64,000 nucleotides of DNA. It comes from Microstegium vimineum. Taxonomy: Eukaryota; Streptophyta; Magnoliopsida; Poales; Poaceae. Below the pieces are notes generated by a model. It did no database searches. It was not told the DNA's origin and was given only the letters and a program-made list of their open reading frames with translations. The DNA is taken from NCBI GenBank assembly GCA_022036555.1, contig CM039120.1:23712227-23776226 (forward strand), read 5' to 3'. The position numbers and the translations under genes are program-made. Shown here piece after piece: positions 1 through 12,050 of this stretch. Positions within the stretch are counted from its first letter, which is position 1. Each line of letters begins with the position of its first letter.

Positions 1-727
1 GTGGGAACTATTTATAGTTGCCCCTTTCGTCCTTAGAGGCTCTCTTGGCCATTGTTTCAGCTGGTGACACCTTGAGAAATTCTTTGGAGAGTCAAGAGGC
101 TAGTGAGGGAGAGATTAGAGAGAGTTCATCTTGTTCTTCCCTCCTAGAGTGATTAGGAGTGACTTGTGTGCATCCATCCACCTTCCTAGCCTTGAGTTGG
201 TCAAGTGAAGGTCTTGTGCTTGTTACTCTTGGTGTTCGACAGCACCTAGACGGTTTGGTGGTGTTCGGAGGAAGTGATCGCCGGGAGATTGTTGGCGGCT
301 CTTCTCCAAGCTTCTGTGATTGGTTGTGGGCGATTCACTGAGCCGGAGTGGCGAAGAATCAGCCCGTAGAGAGCACTCTACCCTTGCGCGGGTAGAGGGG
401 GAGCGATACCTTGCGAGGTGCTCCAACGAGGACTAGGGGGGTGTGTCGACACCTCGATACCTTGGGAAAAAATCGCTGTGTTACTGAGAATTTCTTTTTC
501 CCTAGCTCTTTACATTTCCGCATTACTTTCCGTTTTGTTTTTATCTTACCTACTATAATTGCTTAGGTTGCTTTTAATTCCCATGAACTGCTACCGCTTT
601 CTAGTTAGGACACACGGATCGTAGGCACTAGGGGGTGATTGGCATTTGATAGGTTTTCATATTTGCTTTAGAAATTTAAAACAAGCCCAATTCACCCCCC
701 CCTCTCTTGGGCATCTTGATCCTTTCA
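1..727 (+). repeat. copia-1 5' LTR, right part only (U3 end, R, U5)
   Basis: This is the distal part of a copia LTR; its beginning lies outside the window. A TATA-like ctatttatag sits at 8-17, so the transcribed R-U5 part probably starts shortly after. The LTR ends in cctttca at 727, directly before a primer-binding site. Short ORFs inside it are shadows. It cannot be compared with the 3' LTR at 11311 because the visible parts do not overlap. Confidence 0.8.
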
Positions 728-728
728 A

Positions 729-741
729 TTGGTATCAGAGC
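729..741 (+). other. copia-1 primer-binding site
   Basis: The sequence ttggtatcagagc directly follows the LTR end. It matches the classic plant copia primer site complementary to the 3' end of initiator methionine tRNA, where reverse transcription begins. Confidence 0.9.
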
Positions 742-779
742 CTTGTTACTCTAAATTAGGCTTTACCGCCTAGAGCAAG

Positions 780-3173
780 ATGTCCCATGGGGATGGACCG
801 CCACCCATGTTCGATGGGGATGACTTTCCTTATTGGAAAGTGCGGATGGAGGCCTACCTTGAGGCCGTGGACGTCGGTGTTCACAAAGCCGCCACCCAAG
901 GTGGATCGGTGTTCGCCGAGGATCCATACTTTGAGAAGAACAATGCTAAGGCAAAGAACATTCTTTTCCGTGGCATTTGTAAGGATATGTTCAACCGTGT
1001 GCGGAATTGCAAAAGCGCGCATGAGATTTGGACAAACATTTGTGCTCTACACGAGGGCACTAAATGTGAAAGAGAAGAGCGTTATCACCTCATCATTGCT
1101 AAGTTAAATGCTTTCACCATGCTATCTCATGAAAATGCTAATGAAATGTACTCTCATTTGAATGTGCTTGTAGAGGAGTTGAATGGCCTTGGGCTCTCTC
1201 AAATGACACCGGCCAATGTGGTGCGCAAGATACTTTGTGTCCTACCAATAGACAAGTATAGCCACATCGTCATAGTTCTTCATCAAGGCGATCTCTCCGC
1301 AACTACACCAACGCAAGTGTTGGGCAAGATCAATGCTCATGAGATGTACATGAAGATCAATGATGGAACTTCATCCTCCTCCAAGAAGAAAGAGAAGGAG
1401 GAGAAGGACTTGGCTCTCAAGGCATCTTCCAAGGAGAAGTGCAAGATTCAATATGTTCTTAAGAGTGCAAGTGATGATGATGATGAAGACAACATCGCTC
1501 TCATGGTAAAGAAGACCGCCAAGATGTTGAAGAGGCTAAACAAGAATAGAGTCAAGTTTGACTCAAAGAAGAAGAAATTCTTCACAAGTTCTTCAAGGAA
1601 GCCAATCTCCCAAATGAAGTGCTACAATTGCGGCACTCTTGGTCATCTAGCCCATGCATGTCCCGAAGAGAAGAAAGACAAGTTGAAGAACAACAAGTTC
1701 AAGAACTTCAAGAAGAACAAGGGCGGCAATGATGACTCAAGTGATGATGACAAGAAGCAAGACAAGCCATACAAGAAGAAGAAGAACTTCAACTTCCACA
1801 AGAAGAAGAAGGATGGCAAGGCTTACATTGTGGGTGATTGGCTCACCGACATTGATGATTCAAGTGACTCCTCCGATGATGAGAGTGAAGAAGAGAAGGT
1901 GGCCGCATTGGTGATTGGTTCTTCGATTCCACCACCACCTCCTTCTTCATCGCCGGGCTCATCCTCTACACACCTATGCCTTATGGCTAAAGGTGACAAG
2001 AAGGTACAAAAAGAGGATGATGGTGATGACCTCCCTAGTGATGATAGTGACGATGAAGAAGCACCTTCCTATGATGAGCTAATTAAAATTTGCAACAAGT
2101 ACGCTAGCATCATAAGGAAGTACAAGAGTAAAAATGACAAACTTCTTGAAATCAAAGAAAACTTGCATGATAAGCTTGACAACTTGTCTAGTGCTAATGA
2201 TGATTTGAAGCTTGAGATTAACTCTCTCACATCTAGCACTAGGGAGCTCAAAGCCTCTCTTAAGCAAGCAAATGAGAAACATGATAAGCTTGAGAGGTCA
2301 TCCCAAGAGCTCCTCACAAGGTTTAACTTGCTAAAAGATGACTACAATCAAGTGAAAAATGATCATGGCACACTAGTGGTAGCAAATGAATTGCTTACTC
2401 AAGATCTTACACATGTTGCTACTAACCCGTGTGCTAAGTGTGCAAGTGCTACCTCTTGTGATATCGAGCTTGATGATGTGGCTCTTGAGCAAAGTGCCAA
2501 GTGCAAGGGCAAGAGAGTTGTAGAAGCCGACAAGTATGATGATTATATGAAGATGAGTGAAGAGAACTCAAAGCTCAAGAAAGAGCTAATCAACCTCAAG
2601 GCAAACAAGCCCTTCACCATCAAGCCGACTCAAGAAGAAGACAAAGATGCTATCACTTTGATCAACTCTCTTCGAGAAGAAATTGCCAAGCTCAAGAATG
2701 ACAAGACCAAGCTTACAAGTGGCCTTGAAAAGTTCACCAAGGGCCATAATCTCCAAAGTGAGCTTCTAATAAGCACCGTCATGAAGAATGACAAGACCGG
2801 TATTGGGTACAAGGAAAACCATGTGATGAAGGCTAAGGTCAAGATTGAAGCCAAGAACTACTACAAGAACAAGTACAATGGCCACAATCAAGAGAAGCTA
2901 AAGCCCAAGCCTAAGAGGTGTTTTGGATGTGGACAAATTGGTCATCTCTCATTTCAATGCAAGACTCCACTTCCCAAGACCTTACCCAAGCACACTAGGC
3001 CATTTGCTCATGATGCTCACTATGTCATCAACAAAGATTCCAAGGGTAGACCACTTGTGGTGTTTCTTAGACCACCAATGAAGAACAAGCCTAGGGTTCT
3101 TTGGGTTGCTAAGGAGTTGGTTGACAAGGCAATGGGGCTCCGCACTAAGAGGGTTCCCAAACAACAAGCTTAA
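780..3173 (+). CDS. gag: copia-1 Gag (797 aa, two CCHC zinc knuckles)
   Basis: Structural capsid-nucleocapsid protein of a Ty1/copia element. It starts at the ATG 39 bases after the primer site. The N-terminal ~190 residues look like the copia-type gag polypeptide domain (UBN2-like, judged by reading). A Lys-rich stretch surrounds the first CX2CX4HX4C knuckle at residues 281-294. An acidic region and a long heptad-like coiled coil follow (about 430-650), then a second knuckle at 714-727. A gag of this size with two widely spaced knuckles fits the SIRE/Maximus lineage. The frame is open, ending in TAA at 3171-3173. The pol frame continues in the same phase after a further TAG at 3192-3194, so intact relatives may use stop suppression, or these are decay stops. 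Confidence 0.85.
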   Translation: MSHGDGPPPMFDGDDFPYWKVRMEAYLEAVDVGVHKAATQGGSVFAEDPYFEKNNAKAKNILFRGICKDMFNRVRNCKSAHEIWTNICALHEGTKCEREERYHLIIAKLNAFTMLSHENANEMYSHLNVLVEELNGLGLSQMTPANVVRKILCVLPIDKYSHIVIVLHQGDLSATTPTQVLGKINAHEMYMKINDGTSSSSKKKEKEEKDLALKASSKEKCKIQYVLKSASDDDDEDNIALMVKKTAKMLKRLNKNRVKFDSKKKKFFTSSSRKPISQMKCYNCGTLGHLAHACPEEKKDKLKNNKFKNFKKNKGGNDDSSDDDKKQDKPYKKKKNFNFHKKKKDGKAYIVGDWLTDIDDSSDSSDDESEEEKVAALVIGSSIPPPPPSSSPGSSSTHLCLMAKGDKKVQKEDDGDDLPSDDSDDEEAPSYDELIKICNKYASIIRKYKSKNDKLLEIKENLHDKLDNLSSANDDLKLEINSLTSSTRELKASLKQANEKHDKLERSSQELLTRFNLLKDDYNQVKNDHGTLVVANELLTQDLTHVATNPCAKCASATSCDIELDDVALEQSAKCKGKRVVEADKYDDYMKMSEENSKLKKELINLKANKPFTIKPTQEEDKDAITLINSLREEIAKLKNDKTKLTSGLEKFTKGHNLQSELLISTVMKNDKTGIGYKENHVMKAKVKIEAKNYYKNKYNGHNQEKLKPKPKRCFGCGQIGHLSFQCKTPLPKTLPKHTRPFAHDAHYVINKDSKGRPLVVFLRPPMKNKPRVLWVAKELVDKAMGLRTKRVPKQQA

Positions 3174-3194
3174 CTCCAAGTTGCTTGTGTGTAG

Positions 3195-6100
3195 GTGAAC
3201 TACAAGACTGGTGGGAGCCATTGGGTAATTAATAGTGGTTGCACTCAACACATGACCGGCGACCCCCGGATGTTCACCACACTTGATGAGGATTGTGCAA
3301 ATCAAGACAAGATCACTTTTGGGGATAATTCAAAGGGCAAAATTCAAGGCTTAGGCAAAGTGGCTATCTCCCAAGATCAATCAATTTCAAATGTCTTGCT
3401 AGTACAATCATTGAGCTTCAACTTGCTATCGGTTGGTCAACTTTGTGATCTCGGGTTTCATTGTCTCTTCACTCCAAATGAGGTGGTTGTGACCAAGATT
3501 GAAGATTCATCAATGATATTCAAAGGGTTCCGGCACAACAACCTCTACTTAGTGGACTTCACTTCAAATGAAGCTAACTTGCAAGCATGTCTATTCTCCA
3601 AGAATTCTTTGGGTTGGCTATGGCATAAAAGATTAGCACATGTGGGCATGTCAACCTTGAAGAAGCTTGTCAAGAAGGAAATGGTGAGAGGAATCAAGGA
3701 TGTGGTGTTTGAGAAGGACAAACTTTGTAGTGCATGTCAAGCCGGCAAACAAGTGGAAAACACTCATCCAACCAAAGCTTTCATGTCAACCTCAAGAGTC
3801 CTAGAGTTGCTACACATGGATCTATTTGGCCCTACCACCTATGCTAGTCTTGGAGGAAATCTCTATTGCTTAGTGGTAGTGGATGACTACTCTCGATACA
3901 CTTGGGTGTTCTTTCTTCAAGACAAGGGAGAGACACAAGGCATCTTCAAGAAGTTTGCTACAAGAGCTCAAAATGAATTTGATGTGAAGATCAAGAAGAT
4001 TAGAAGTGACAATGGCACCGAATTTGTGAACACAAAGATTGAAGATTATTGTGATGAAGTTGGGATCAAGCATGAGGTGTCCGCCACATATACTCCACAA
4101 CAAAATGGTGTCATAGAGAGGAAGAACCGGACGCTCATAACTCTAGCAAGGTCTATGCTTGATGAGTACAACACTCCCGAGAAGTTTTGGGTGGAGGCAA
4201 TCAACACCGCTTGCTATGCGGCAAACCGTCTCTTCGTCCAAAGGCTATTAAAGAAGACCCCCTATGAGCTTGTCAATGGGAAGAAGCTGAATATTTCATT
4301 CTTCCGGGTGTTTGGTTGCAAGGTGTACATCTACAAGAAGCGCCAACACTTGGGTAAATTCCAACGGCGGTGTGACATTAGTTTCCTTGTTGGATATTCA
4401 CTTAAATCCAAGGCATACTGTGTATTTAACAAAGCCACCGACTTAGTTGAAGAAACGTATGACTTGGAGTTTGATGAAACTAATGGCTCCCAAGGAGCGC
4501 TTGAGGATATTGATGTAGGTGATGAACCCTTGAGGGAGGCAATGAAGAATATGCCAATTGGTGTTATCAACCCACAAGAGGTGGAAGAAGTTGAAGATGA
4601 AGCAAATCAAGATCCTTCTCCACCCCACACGCCTCAAGTTGATGAAGGAGATCAAGTGAGGGAAGCTCAAGAAGACACTCACATTCCTCAAGATCAAGCC
4701 GAGGCCGAAGCAAACAATGTTGAAGCACCGCATCCTCCTCCTCAAGAGACAAATAGAAGATCAACATCTATTCTTCAAGCTCACCCCCATGATCAAATCA
4801 TAGCGAGTCCATCAAAGGGAATAATGACTCGTTCTAGACTTGCATCTTATGTTGAACATCACTCGTTTGTTTCCTTTGTTGAGTCTACTAGTGTAGAAGA
4901 AGCACTTGCGGATCCGGATTGGGTGAATGCCATGCATGAAGAACTCAATAACTTCACCCAGAACCAAGTGTGAACACTTGAAGAGAAGCCAAAGGATGCA
5001 AGAATCATTGGCACCAAGTGGGTGTTTAGGAACAAGCAAGATGATCAAGGCGTGGTTGTGAGGAACAAAGCAAGATTGGTGGCAAAGGGATTCTCTCAAG
5101 TAGAAGGACTCGATTTTGGAGAGACCTTTGCTCCGGTTGCAAGACTTGAAGCCATCCGTATCCTTTTGGCGTATGCTTCACATCACAAAATGAAACTTTT
5201 TCAAATGGATGTGAAGAGCGCTTTCTTAAATAGTTTCATAAATGAACTGTCTATGTCTCACAACCTCCTGGGTTTGAAGACCCAAACTTGCCTAATCATG
5301 TGTATAGGTTGTCCAAGGCACTCTACGGATTGAAGCAAGCTCCAAGAGCTTGGTATGAGAGGCTAAGGGACTTCCTAATCAAGAAGGGCTTCAAGATCGG
5401 GATCGTCGACACCACACTCTTCACCAAGAAGCTTAATGGAGAGATCTTTGTTTGCCAAGTATATGTCGATGACATTATATTTGGGTCAACAAACCAAGAC
5501 CATTGCAAGGAGTTTGGTGACTTGATGTCCAAGGAGTTCGAGATGTCAATGATTGGCGAGCTAACCTTCTTCCTTGGCTTTCAAGTGAAGCAAATGAGAG
5601 AAGGGACCTTCATCTCTCAAGAAAAGTACACTTATGATCTACTCAAGAAGTTCAAGATGGAGGATTGCAAGCCAATCAAGACCCCAATGCCAACTAATGG
5701 GCATCTCGATCTCGATGAGGGAGGTAAACCGATTGACCAAACTCTTTATCGCTCTATGATCGGTAGTTTACTTTACCTCACCGCATCTAGGCCGGATATC
5801 ATGTTTAGTGTGTGCATGTGTGCTAGGTTTCAAGCAAACCCTAAGGAGTCGCATCTTTGTGCGGTTAAAATAATCCTTAGGTACATAAGGCACACCCCTA
5901 GCATGGGTCTTTGGTATCCCAAAGGAGCTCCCTTCCAACTAGTTGGCTATTCCGATTCGGATTACGCCGGGTGTAAGGTTGATAGGAAGAGTACCTACGG
6001 CGGGTGCCACATGCTAGGAAGATCACTTGTTTCTTGGTCCTCAAAGAAGCAAAACAGTGTGGCATTGTCAACCGCCGAGGCGGAATACATTGCCATGGGA

Positions 6101-6421
6101 GCAAGTTGTGCACAAATCTTATACATGACCCAAACACTTTTTGATTACTGCGTGTTTTTAAAAGAAGTTCCACTTTTGTGTGATAATGAAAGCGCCGTAA
6201 AGCTTGCCAACAACCCGGTTCAACACTCTCGCACCAAGCACATTGATATTCGCCATCACTTTCTTAGAGATCATGTGGCTAGGAAAGACATCACACTAGT
6301 TGGAGTTAAGAGCGAAGATCAATTGGCGGATATCTTCACTAAACCACTCGATGAAACAACCTTTTGTAGGTTGAGAAGCGAGTTGAATGTGCTTGATCAC
6401 TCTAACTTCACTAAAAGATGA
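3195..6421 (+). pseudogene. pol: copia-1 Pol: protease, integrase, RT, RNase H (decayed)
   Basis: Order is protease-integrase-RT-RNase H, which defines Ty1/copia. The protease motif reads W-V-I-N-S-G-C at about 3222-3242, so the catalytic Asp of the usual DSG is Asn (AAT at 3231). The integrase zinc motif (HKRLAH...CSAC) is followed by a core with D, D and E present (HMDLFGP, SDNGTEF, NGVIERKN). In-frame TGA at 4971-4973 replaces a Trp expected before TLEEKPKDA. A small indel near 5240-5290 shifts the frame inside RT, after the VKSAFLN segment. The second half keeps the YVDD box at 5462-5473 and RNase H acidic residues (SDSDYAG, AEAEY, CDNES). The frame ends in TGA at 6421. The product cannot be made intact, so the element is dead in cis. 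Confidence 0.88.
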
Positions 6422-8202
6422 GTTTGTGTGAACCATGCATTCATATGTACTATAACATGTTTAATTTGGTAATGCACATAGGTTTGGCTAACGTGGTTAA
6501 GATAACCGCCCTCAAAGCGTGTGACAAAGCTTAACCGCGGTTTAAACTTGCAAGCAACCTAGATTCAAATTCCGTTTTGCATTACATATGCATGAGTGTT
6601 GCTTCTTCGTTTCTTTTCGGTTAAGTTTTTGGTCATCATTAGGTTCATCACTTAGGGGGAGCAATTCAACGCTCTAGCTTCAGCTAATACCCCTCTAGTG
6701 CCCCTATGGTGACCCTTGGAGCTTTATTGAACTATTTTCTTATGAAAACTAATCCTAGCCTATGGCAAACTACTTCTAAAATTGAGGGTTTGAGAGATGG
6801 TTCTTATGTTAAGTCCAACAAGTGCTCTTCTTTGCTCTTTTGTGTTGGTACTTGGCTAAGAGAAAAGATTGGAGAGAAAAATAGGAAAATTCAGAGCAAA
6901 TTTAAGCACCGGACCACCCTCCGGACCACTCTGCTTGGTCCGACGCTAGTGGTCCGACGCTCTGTCCCTCACGGCATAAAAATTCTCCAGCCACAGAATC
7001 CGTCGGACCACCGTCCGACGCTCCTCCGGACCAATGGCAAGTTGTCCGGTGCCTCTGTCAGTTATATCTAAGCACCGTCGGACCAGTCCGGTGCACCGTC
7101 GGACCAGTCCGGTGCATAGTCCAACGCCTTGGTCCGGTGGTCGGGTACTCTCTGTTTCTCTTTCTCTGGTACCGTCGGACCACCCGTCGGACCAGCCTCC
7201 GGACCAAGCATAGTGGTCCGACGCTTTCAAATTTTGCGGATACCCCCCGCAAGCGGCTCTGTTTCGGCCGTGTTTTTCACTTTGCCAACCTTACGCCGCC
7301 GCTCCTCCACCGCGCCTGCTCCGCCGCCTGCTCCTTGCGCCTCCATAGCCGCCGCCGGTGAGCTCCTCCCTGCGCGGGGCCGCCTCTCCACCTCGCCGCA
7401 GCAGCGCATCGTCGCCCAGCGCCGCCCTGCCATCACCACCGACCTCGCCGCCGAGGATCCTCCTCGCCGGCGGCCAAGCTCTCCGACCAAGCTCCAACTC
7501 CACCTCCCTGCCAGCCATTCCAAGTCACCTAGGGTTTCCCCATCCTGGGCATTGCTTGCAAAGACCAGAAGGCATCGACCCCTTAGGGTTAGCCCTAACC
7601 CTAGGGTTGTTTTTCGACGCATTCGTCCTCGACCGAATTCCGCTCGTCGTCGTCGACTTCACGTCTTCTCGCTAGGGTATGATTTCAATCCTTGCGTACG
7701 CGTTTTGTCATATCATGGATAACGTCATGTCCTAGGATTATTCCTTGCAAATCTCTTATCCATATTCAATCCAATTCACTAAATCAATTGCTAATTGTAA
7801 TTCGTAGCTGGCAAATCTCTTTCGGAGTGTGATTTGGTACTTGAATTGCTCTGATTAGATAAGCTTTCTTACCTCAGGTATCATGTCAGATTTCATTCCT
7901 TTGCTTATCTAGATGCTTGCTTCTATACGGATTCTTATCTCTAGATTTTATATATGCTTATGTATACCCTGTCTATTCTATCTAGCAGCAGTCAGTGGAA
8001 GCTTAAACTCGGGGCAAAGCTTGCGAGTACGGATTGAGGCAAAGCCTCAGAAGGTTCAGTCCAGTGGCTTGCAGGTCCCTCTTTCAGTTGTTTGACCAGT
8101 GGGCAATGGTTTTTACAGAGATCAGTGGTTCTTGAGGTAGTATTCATTATGATCTGTCAGTGGTTTCTTGTCAGTGGTCAGTCACTCTTTGTTTGATCCA
8201 GT
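6422..8202 (+). other. copia-1 pol-env spacer: inverted words, GC-rich leader, intron-like tract
   Basis: This 1.8 kb lacks a credible ORF. A purine tract (ttagggggagc) lies near 6655. From about 6908 to 7225 there are many inverted words built on GGACCA/TGGTCC and TCCGACG/CGTCGGA. Next is a strongly GC-rich stretch (7240-7670) resembling a 5' leader exon; ORFs called in it on both strands are compositional. An AT-rich tract follows, from a GTATGATTTC donor-like site near 7677 to acceptor-like ctag/cag sites near 7940-7988. The env-like ATG is at 8203. The layout resembles promoter, leader and intron for the env-like gene, but that is inference. A TATA box is not obvious. Confidence 0.55.
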
Positions 8203-10844
8203 ATGACTCGTAGTTCTCGTGCTCGCGCAGCTGGGTCTAGTGATGACACACTTCCTCCTCCACGTCCTTCCAGAGACAAGGGCAAGAAGCAGGTTGTTGA
8301 GAAGGAAAAGAAAAAGAAACGAAAGCTCTCAGAGGCTGAGAAAGCAGAAGCAGTAGCAGATGCAGCCGACCGTGCAAAGCGAGGCGGTCGCCGGGGCACA
8401 GTGAGACTTGGCACCCCTCCACGGGATCTACCTCCTACTCCTCCTACTGGGTCACATACAGAGGATACTCCAGAGGAGCCAGAGCTTGTCACTGACGCTC
8501 TGGGTACACCGTTGGCACCACGCTCCTGGGGGCGTTCCACTCGTTCCCAGTCAGCTCAGTCACCTCAGTCAGTAGCTCCCACAACAGCTTGAGCTTCAGT
8601 TCACCTCGATCTGAGGAATCTTATAGCGAAGCAGGTGAAGAAACTTCGATTCGTTGCTCTTGAGAAGTGGTGCCCGGATCAGCGTGACCCCAGAGCCTCA
8701 CCAGGTTGGCACACACCTCTCATGGAGGATTTCTATAGAGCAGCTCAGCTTACCAGCATTCAGATCCGACCTCACAGGGTTTGCTCCTTAGAGAGCATAA
8801 TTGAGCTAGCTGGTGAGGAGATCAGACCGTTCATCACTTACCTTCCGGGACTCGCCGATCTACTTGGTCGTTCCGGAAACTACATTGAGAGATGGGTCAG
8901 AGAGTTCTATGCCTCAGTATGGGTTGATCCAGAGCACAAGTTCCTACAGTATACCTTCAGAGGCGAGCGATACAGACTATATTTGACTAGGCTCAGAGAG
9001 ATCTTTCACCTCCGACAGACAGGTGGCGAGCTTGATCTACACTATGACTACTACCGAGGAGCCTCAGTGCCTCGCCATGCTCGAGGTGGTCGTACAATGT
9101 CAGTTCAGGAGGTGGCTCCACTCTTCAAGCCACCTTTCTCAGAGGGCTCCCGTCGTAGCCCCGTAGAGCTCCGACCCACCGTTCGCAGGTTGAACGAGGT
9201 CCTACGTCGTACCTTGCTGCCTCGCACGGGTTACAAGGAAGGATTGACCAACATGCAGCAGCTACTCCTTCAGGCCCTAGTATCTCAGACACCGTTCGAC
9301 GTCGCCGACTTTCTTGTGTCAGAGATTGAGGACATGATAGCAGATGGTATGAGGGCACGTCGTCAGTTTCCCTATGCTCATTGGATTTCATCGATCATAG
9401 CTATTGAGCTTGAGGGAGCCAACCCTAGACTCCGCGCCCTGCTGGATCAGTCACCGACCTCTTTCCCAGCTTATCGAGTCCTTGGTTCGTTTGACAGCCG
9501 GTTTGGGAACCGGGTCCTTCGTCTTGTCAGGGAGAGGACTGCTCCAGCTGACAGAGCTGATATTGATGCTCAAGATGAAGCTATACGGGGTGTTGAGCAG
9601 CAGGAGCTCCATGGACTAGATACTGGAGCTGATGTGACTCCTGAGGACACCACTTCAGACAGCTCAGACGCTGACTTCCAGCCAGTTCCACCTATGCCCC
9701 ACGAGCTCATGACACTGAGGCTGGCGGCTCTGCCTCTGCCACTAAGACTATGATGTTGAAGATCCTTGACCGTCTCAATGAGCAGCAGAGTTCTCTAGTC
9801 ACTGCAGTTACACAGGTCCAGCAGCAACAGGATGAGATGCAGCGGCAGTCTGAGGAGCGCCACATTGAGATGCAGCGTCAGATGCTAGCCATGAAGTTAG
9901 AGTCACAGCGCCTCCAGCTACAGTCTGAGCAGCTTCAGCAGCAGAACATGGCCTTTATGGCCCACATGATGAAGTGGACAGGCGCCCCTCCTCTTGAGTT
10001 TCCAGCTGCCCCTCAGATACAGATGATGAGTACCTCACAGCCTTCTCAGTCAGTTGGGCAGCTAGGAGGACCACAGTTCTCAGTTGACCCCTCAGTTGGC
10101 CCTTCAGTGGCCCCTACGAGTTCTGCCAGTCAGACAGTCACTCCCACCCCAGCCGTACAGTCCAGTGGACTTCAGGGTGCCGGATTGACCACCCTGTTCC
10201 AGTCACCGGCGACTCAGATGACACAGTGGTTGGACACCTTTGGCCTGAATCAGCAGTTCACCCCTCTCACTACTGGTTTCACGCCTCTTACTGCTACGAT
10301 GGGTGCTACTGCCAGAGATCTATCTGCGTCGTTCAGCGACATTACAGGGCAGCCGTCCCCCACTGGTCCACAAATAGCAGCAGAGGTTGAGGCAGAGCTT
10401 GTTGCACCGACAGCCGATCAGCACCGCTCCTCAGTAGCTTCCTCTGAGGCTACGCACGACAGTCGGGCTCCAGCTGTGTCCACTCCACCTACCGCTGTAG
10501 TTGCTACCGATGCTACAGTGGTCACTTCCACTCCAGTACAGCCTCCGTAGTCTTCGGTCCTTCAGACTCCCGTCGAGTCCGTGCATGAGGCACAGGCGGA
10601 TACCGCAGCTCCTGAGGCTCCTGCAGCGACCCTGGCACCGGTTTCTGATTCTACTGCTACCCCAGCTACTGCTCCAGAGTCTTCGACCGCAGCGATAGCA
10701 GGCCTGTCAGCTACCGACCCCCAGACCGCTTCTCTTCCAGCGTCAGATACTCAGGGGGAGGACTCATATGATGAGACATATTTGGCAGCTTTCAGGGTGC
10801 TCGACCGCTCCACGGCTGCTTCCACTCCGCCTCCAAACGCCTAG
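8203..10844 (+). pseudogene. copia-1 env-like third ORF (decayed)
   Basis: This ORF sits downstream of pol, where SIRE/Maximus elements carry an env-like gene; the function is unproven in that group. The N-terminus is Lys/Arg-rich. A TGA at 8590-8592 interrupts the frame; the following residues stay in frame (about 8593-9700) and form a globular region rich in Arg and aromatic residues (ALEKW, EFYASVW). A frameshift near 9690-9740 leads into a Gln-rich coiled-coil segment from about 9750. A Ser/Thr/Pro-rich tail follows, broken by TAG at 10548-10550 (in-frame CAG expected), ending at 10844. I see no signal peptide or convincing transmembrane helix, so 'env-like' rests on position. A plant transposon-protein domain of unknown role is an equal description. 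Confidence 0.6.
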
Positions 10845-11310
10845 TTTTGGTGCTTCGACACCAAAGGGGGAGAGGGAGAGTCGAATAGATGGGCTAGCTT
10901 CAGGGGGAGCTACTAGGATTCGTTCTTTTGAATTGTATTAAACTTTATCGCATCATGCATCATGTTTACCGTCTTTTATGCACTGTATGATATGTGTGAT
11001 GGTTGAGACTTGATGGTTGTGTGACATGTGTGGACGTTCTTGTTTTTATATCATGTCACTTGGTTATGCTATATTGCTTCCGCGCTAATCACTGATCTTT
11101 TGGTTATAGCATATCCTTTATGAAATCAAGTACTATGCTCAATTCATATCTATTGTGCTTGTCATGGCTTGAATAGTTAGGCATGTACTTGTCTTTCTTA
11201 TCACTAACCCATGCCTATCTCATGTCAAGTCATGTTTTCTCTTATCAAAATTCACTCAATTATTCTCTACTCGAGCTTGTATTGTCGTCAATCACCTAAA
11301 AGGGGGAGAT
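10845..11310 (+). other. copia-1 3' untranslated region with polypurine tracts
   Basis: Non-coding, T-rich. It holds purine tracts ccaaagggggagaggg (about 10861), tcagggggagc (about 10899) and aaaagggggaga just before 11311. The last directly abuts a TG and is the likely plus-strand primer for the 3' LTR. Confidence 0.65.
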
Positions 11311-12050
11311 TGTAGAATCATGGACCCTTGTGTTTACGCGATTAACGAAAATACTAGGTCACTATGACTAACGTGTGTTTTGCAGAGGCAAAGTTGTTTA
11401 TGTTAGGTCATTAGTGATGCATTTTGAATGGGCTTAATGGATATTCATGCCCCCAAGATGGAAATCATTTCGGTTGCAAAGGATGATGATACAAGTCGAA
11501 GACTAGGCTAGTCCTTAGTGTCATAAGGTTGAGAAGGGCACTAAGTATAGCTAGGGTTTTGTTTTTCCTTTGACCGTACTATAAAGGGGGGGTATGAGAT
11601 TAGTAGCTTGACCTAGGAGAGTTTAGGAGAGTGGGTATATGCACACTTGTCACAACTAGTCCTAGAGACCTTGCTTTCAGCCCTTGGTAAACCCTAGAAA
11701 TGGTAGGAGCAAAATCCCTTGAGAAACCTCAGCGAAAACAGTTGAAATAGGGGGAGAAAGAGGCTCCGGACCAGTCTGCCTAGAAGGCGTCGGACCATAG
11801 GAGAGTGGTCCGACGGTCCCTGACTTAGGCAAAATTCCAGCTCGAGGAGCTCCGGACCACCTGTTTGGAAAGCGTCGGACCATAGGAGAGTGGTCCGATG
11901 GCTTGTGTCAGAGAGAGAGAAGGCTCCGGACTAGTCCGACGGTGAGTCCGACGGCTAGTCCGACGCTTCAAGACAGGAGGTTGGTTTCACTCAGTGAGCC
12001 CCTGGCTCCGGACCAGAGTGTCGGACCAGGGCTCCGGACCAAGGAGAGTG
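11311..12050 (+). repeat. copia-1 3' LTR, left part (truncated)
   Basis: It begins TGTAGAATC right after the purine tract. Inverted words GGACCA, TCGGACCA and TGGTCCGACG recur from about 11765 to 12045, like those in the pol-env spacer at 6908-7225; this supports assignment to the same element. The right boundary is approximate, and the U5 end seen at 1-727 is absent. The TG start is not an obvious inverted match to the CCTTTCA end of the 5' LTR, so assignment to another family remains possible. Confidence 0.5.

Noticed and set aside
3192..3197. GTG as the start of copia-1 pol
   Set aside because: It simply follows an in-frame TAG; pol is normally made as a Gag-Pol fusion, so no separate start is claimed.
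7129..7722. 197-codon ORF in the copia-1 spacer
   Set aside because: GC composition opens several frames on both strands; it spans the inverted-word cluster and shows no domain.
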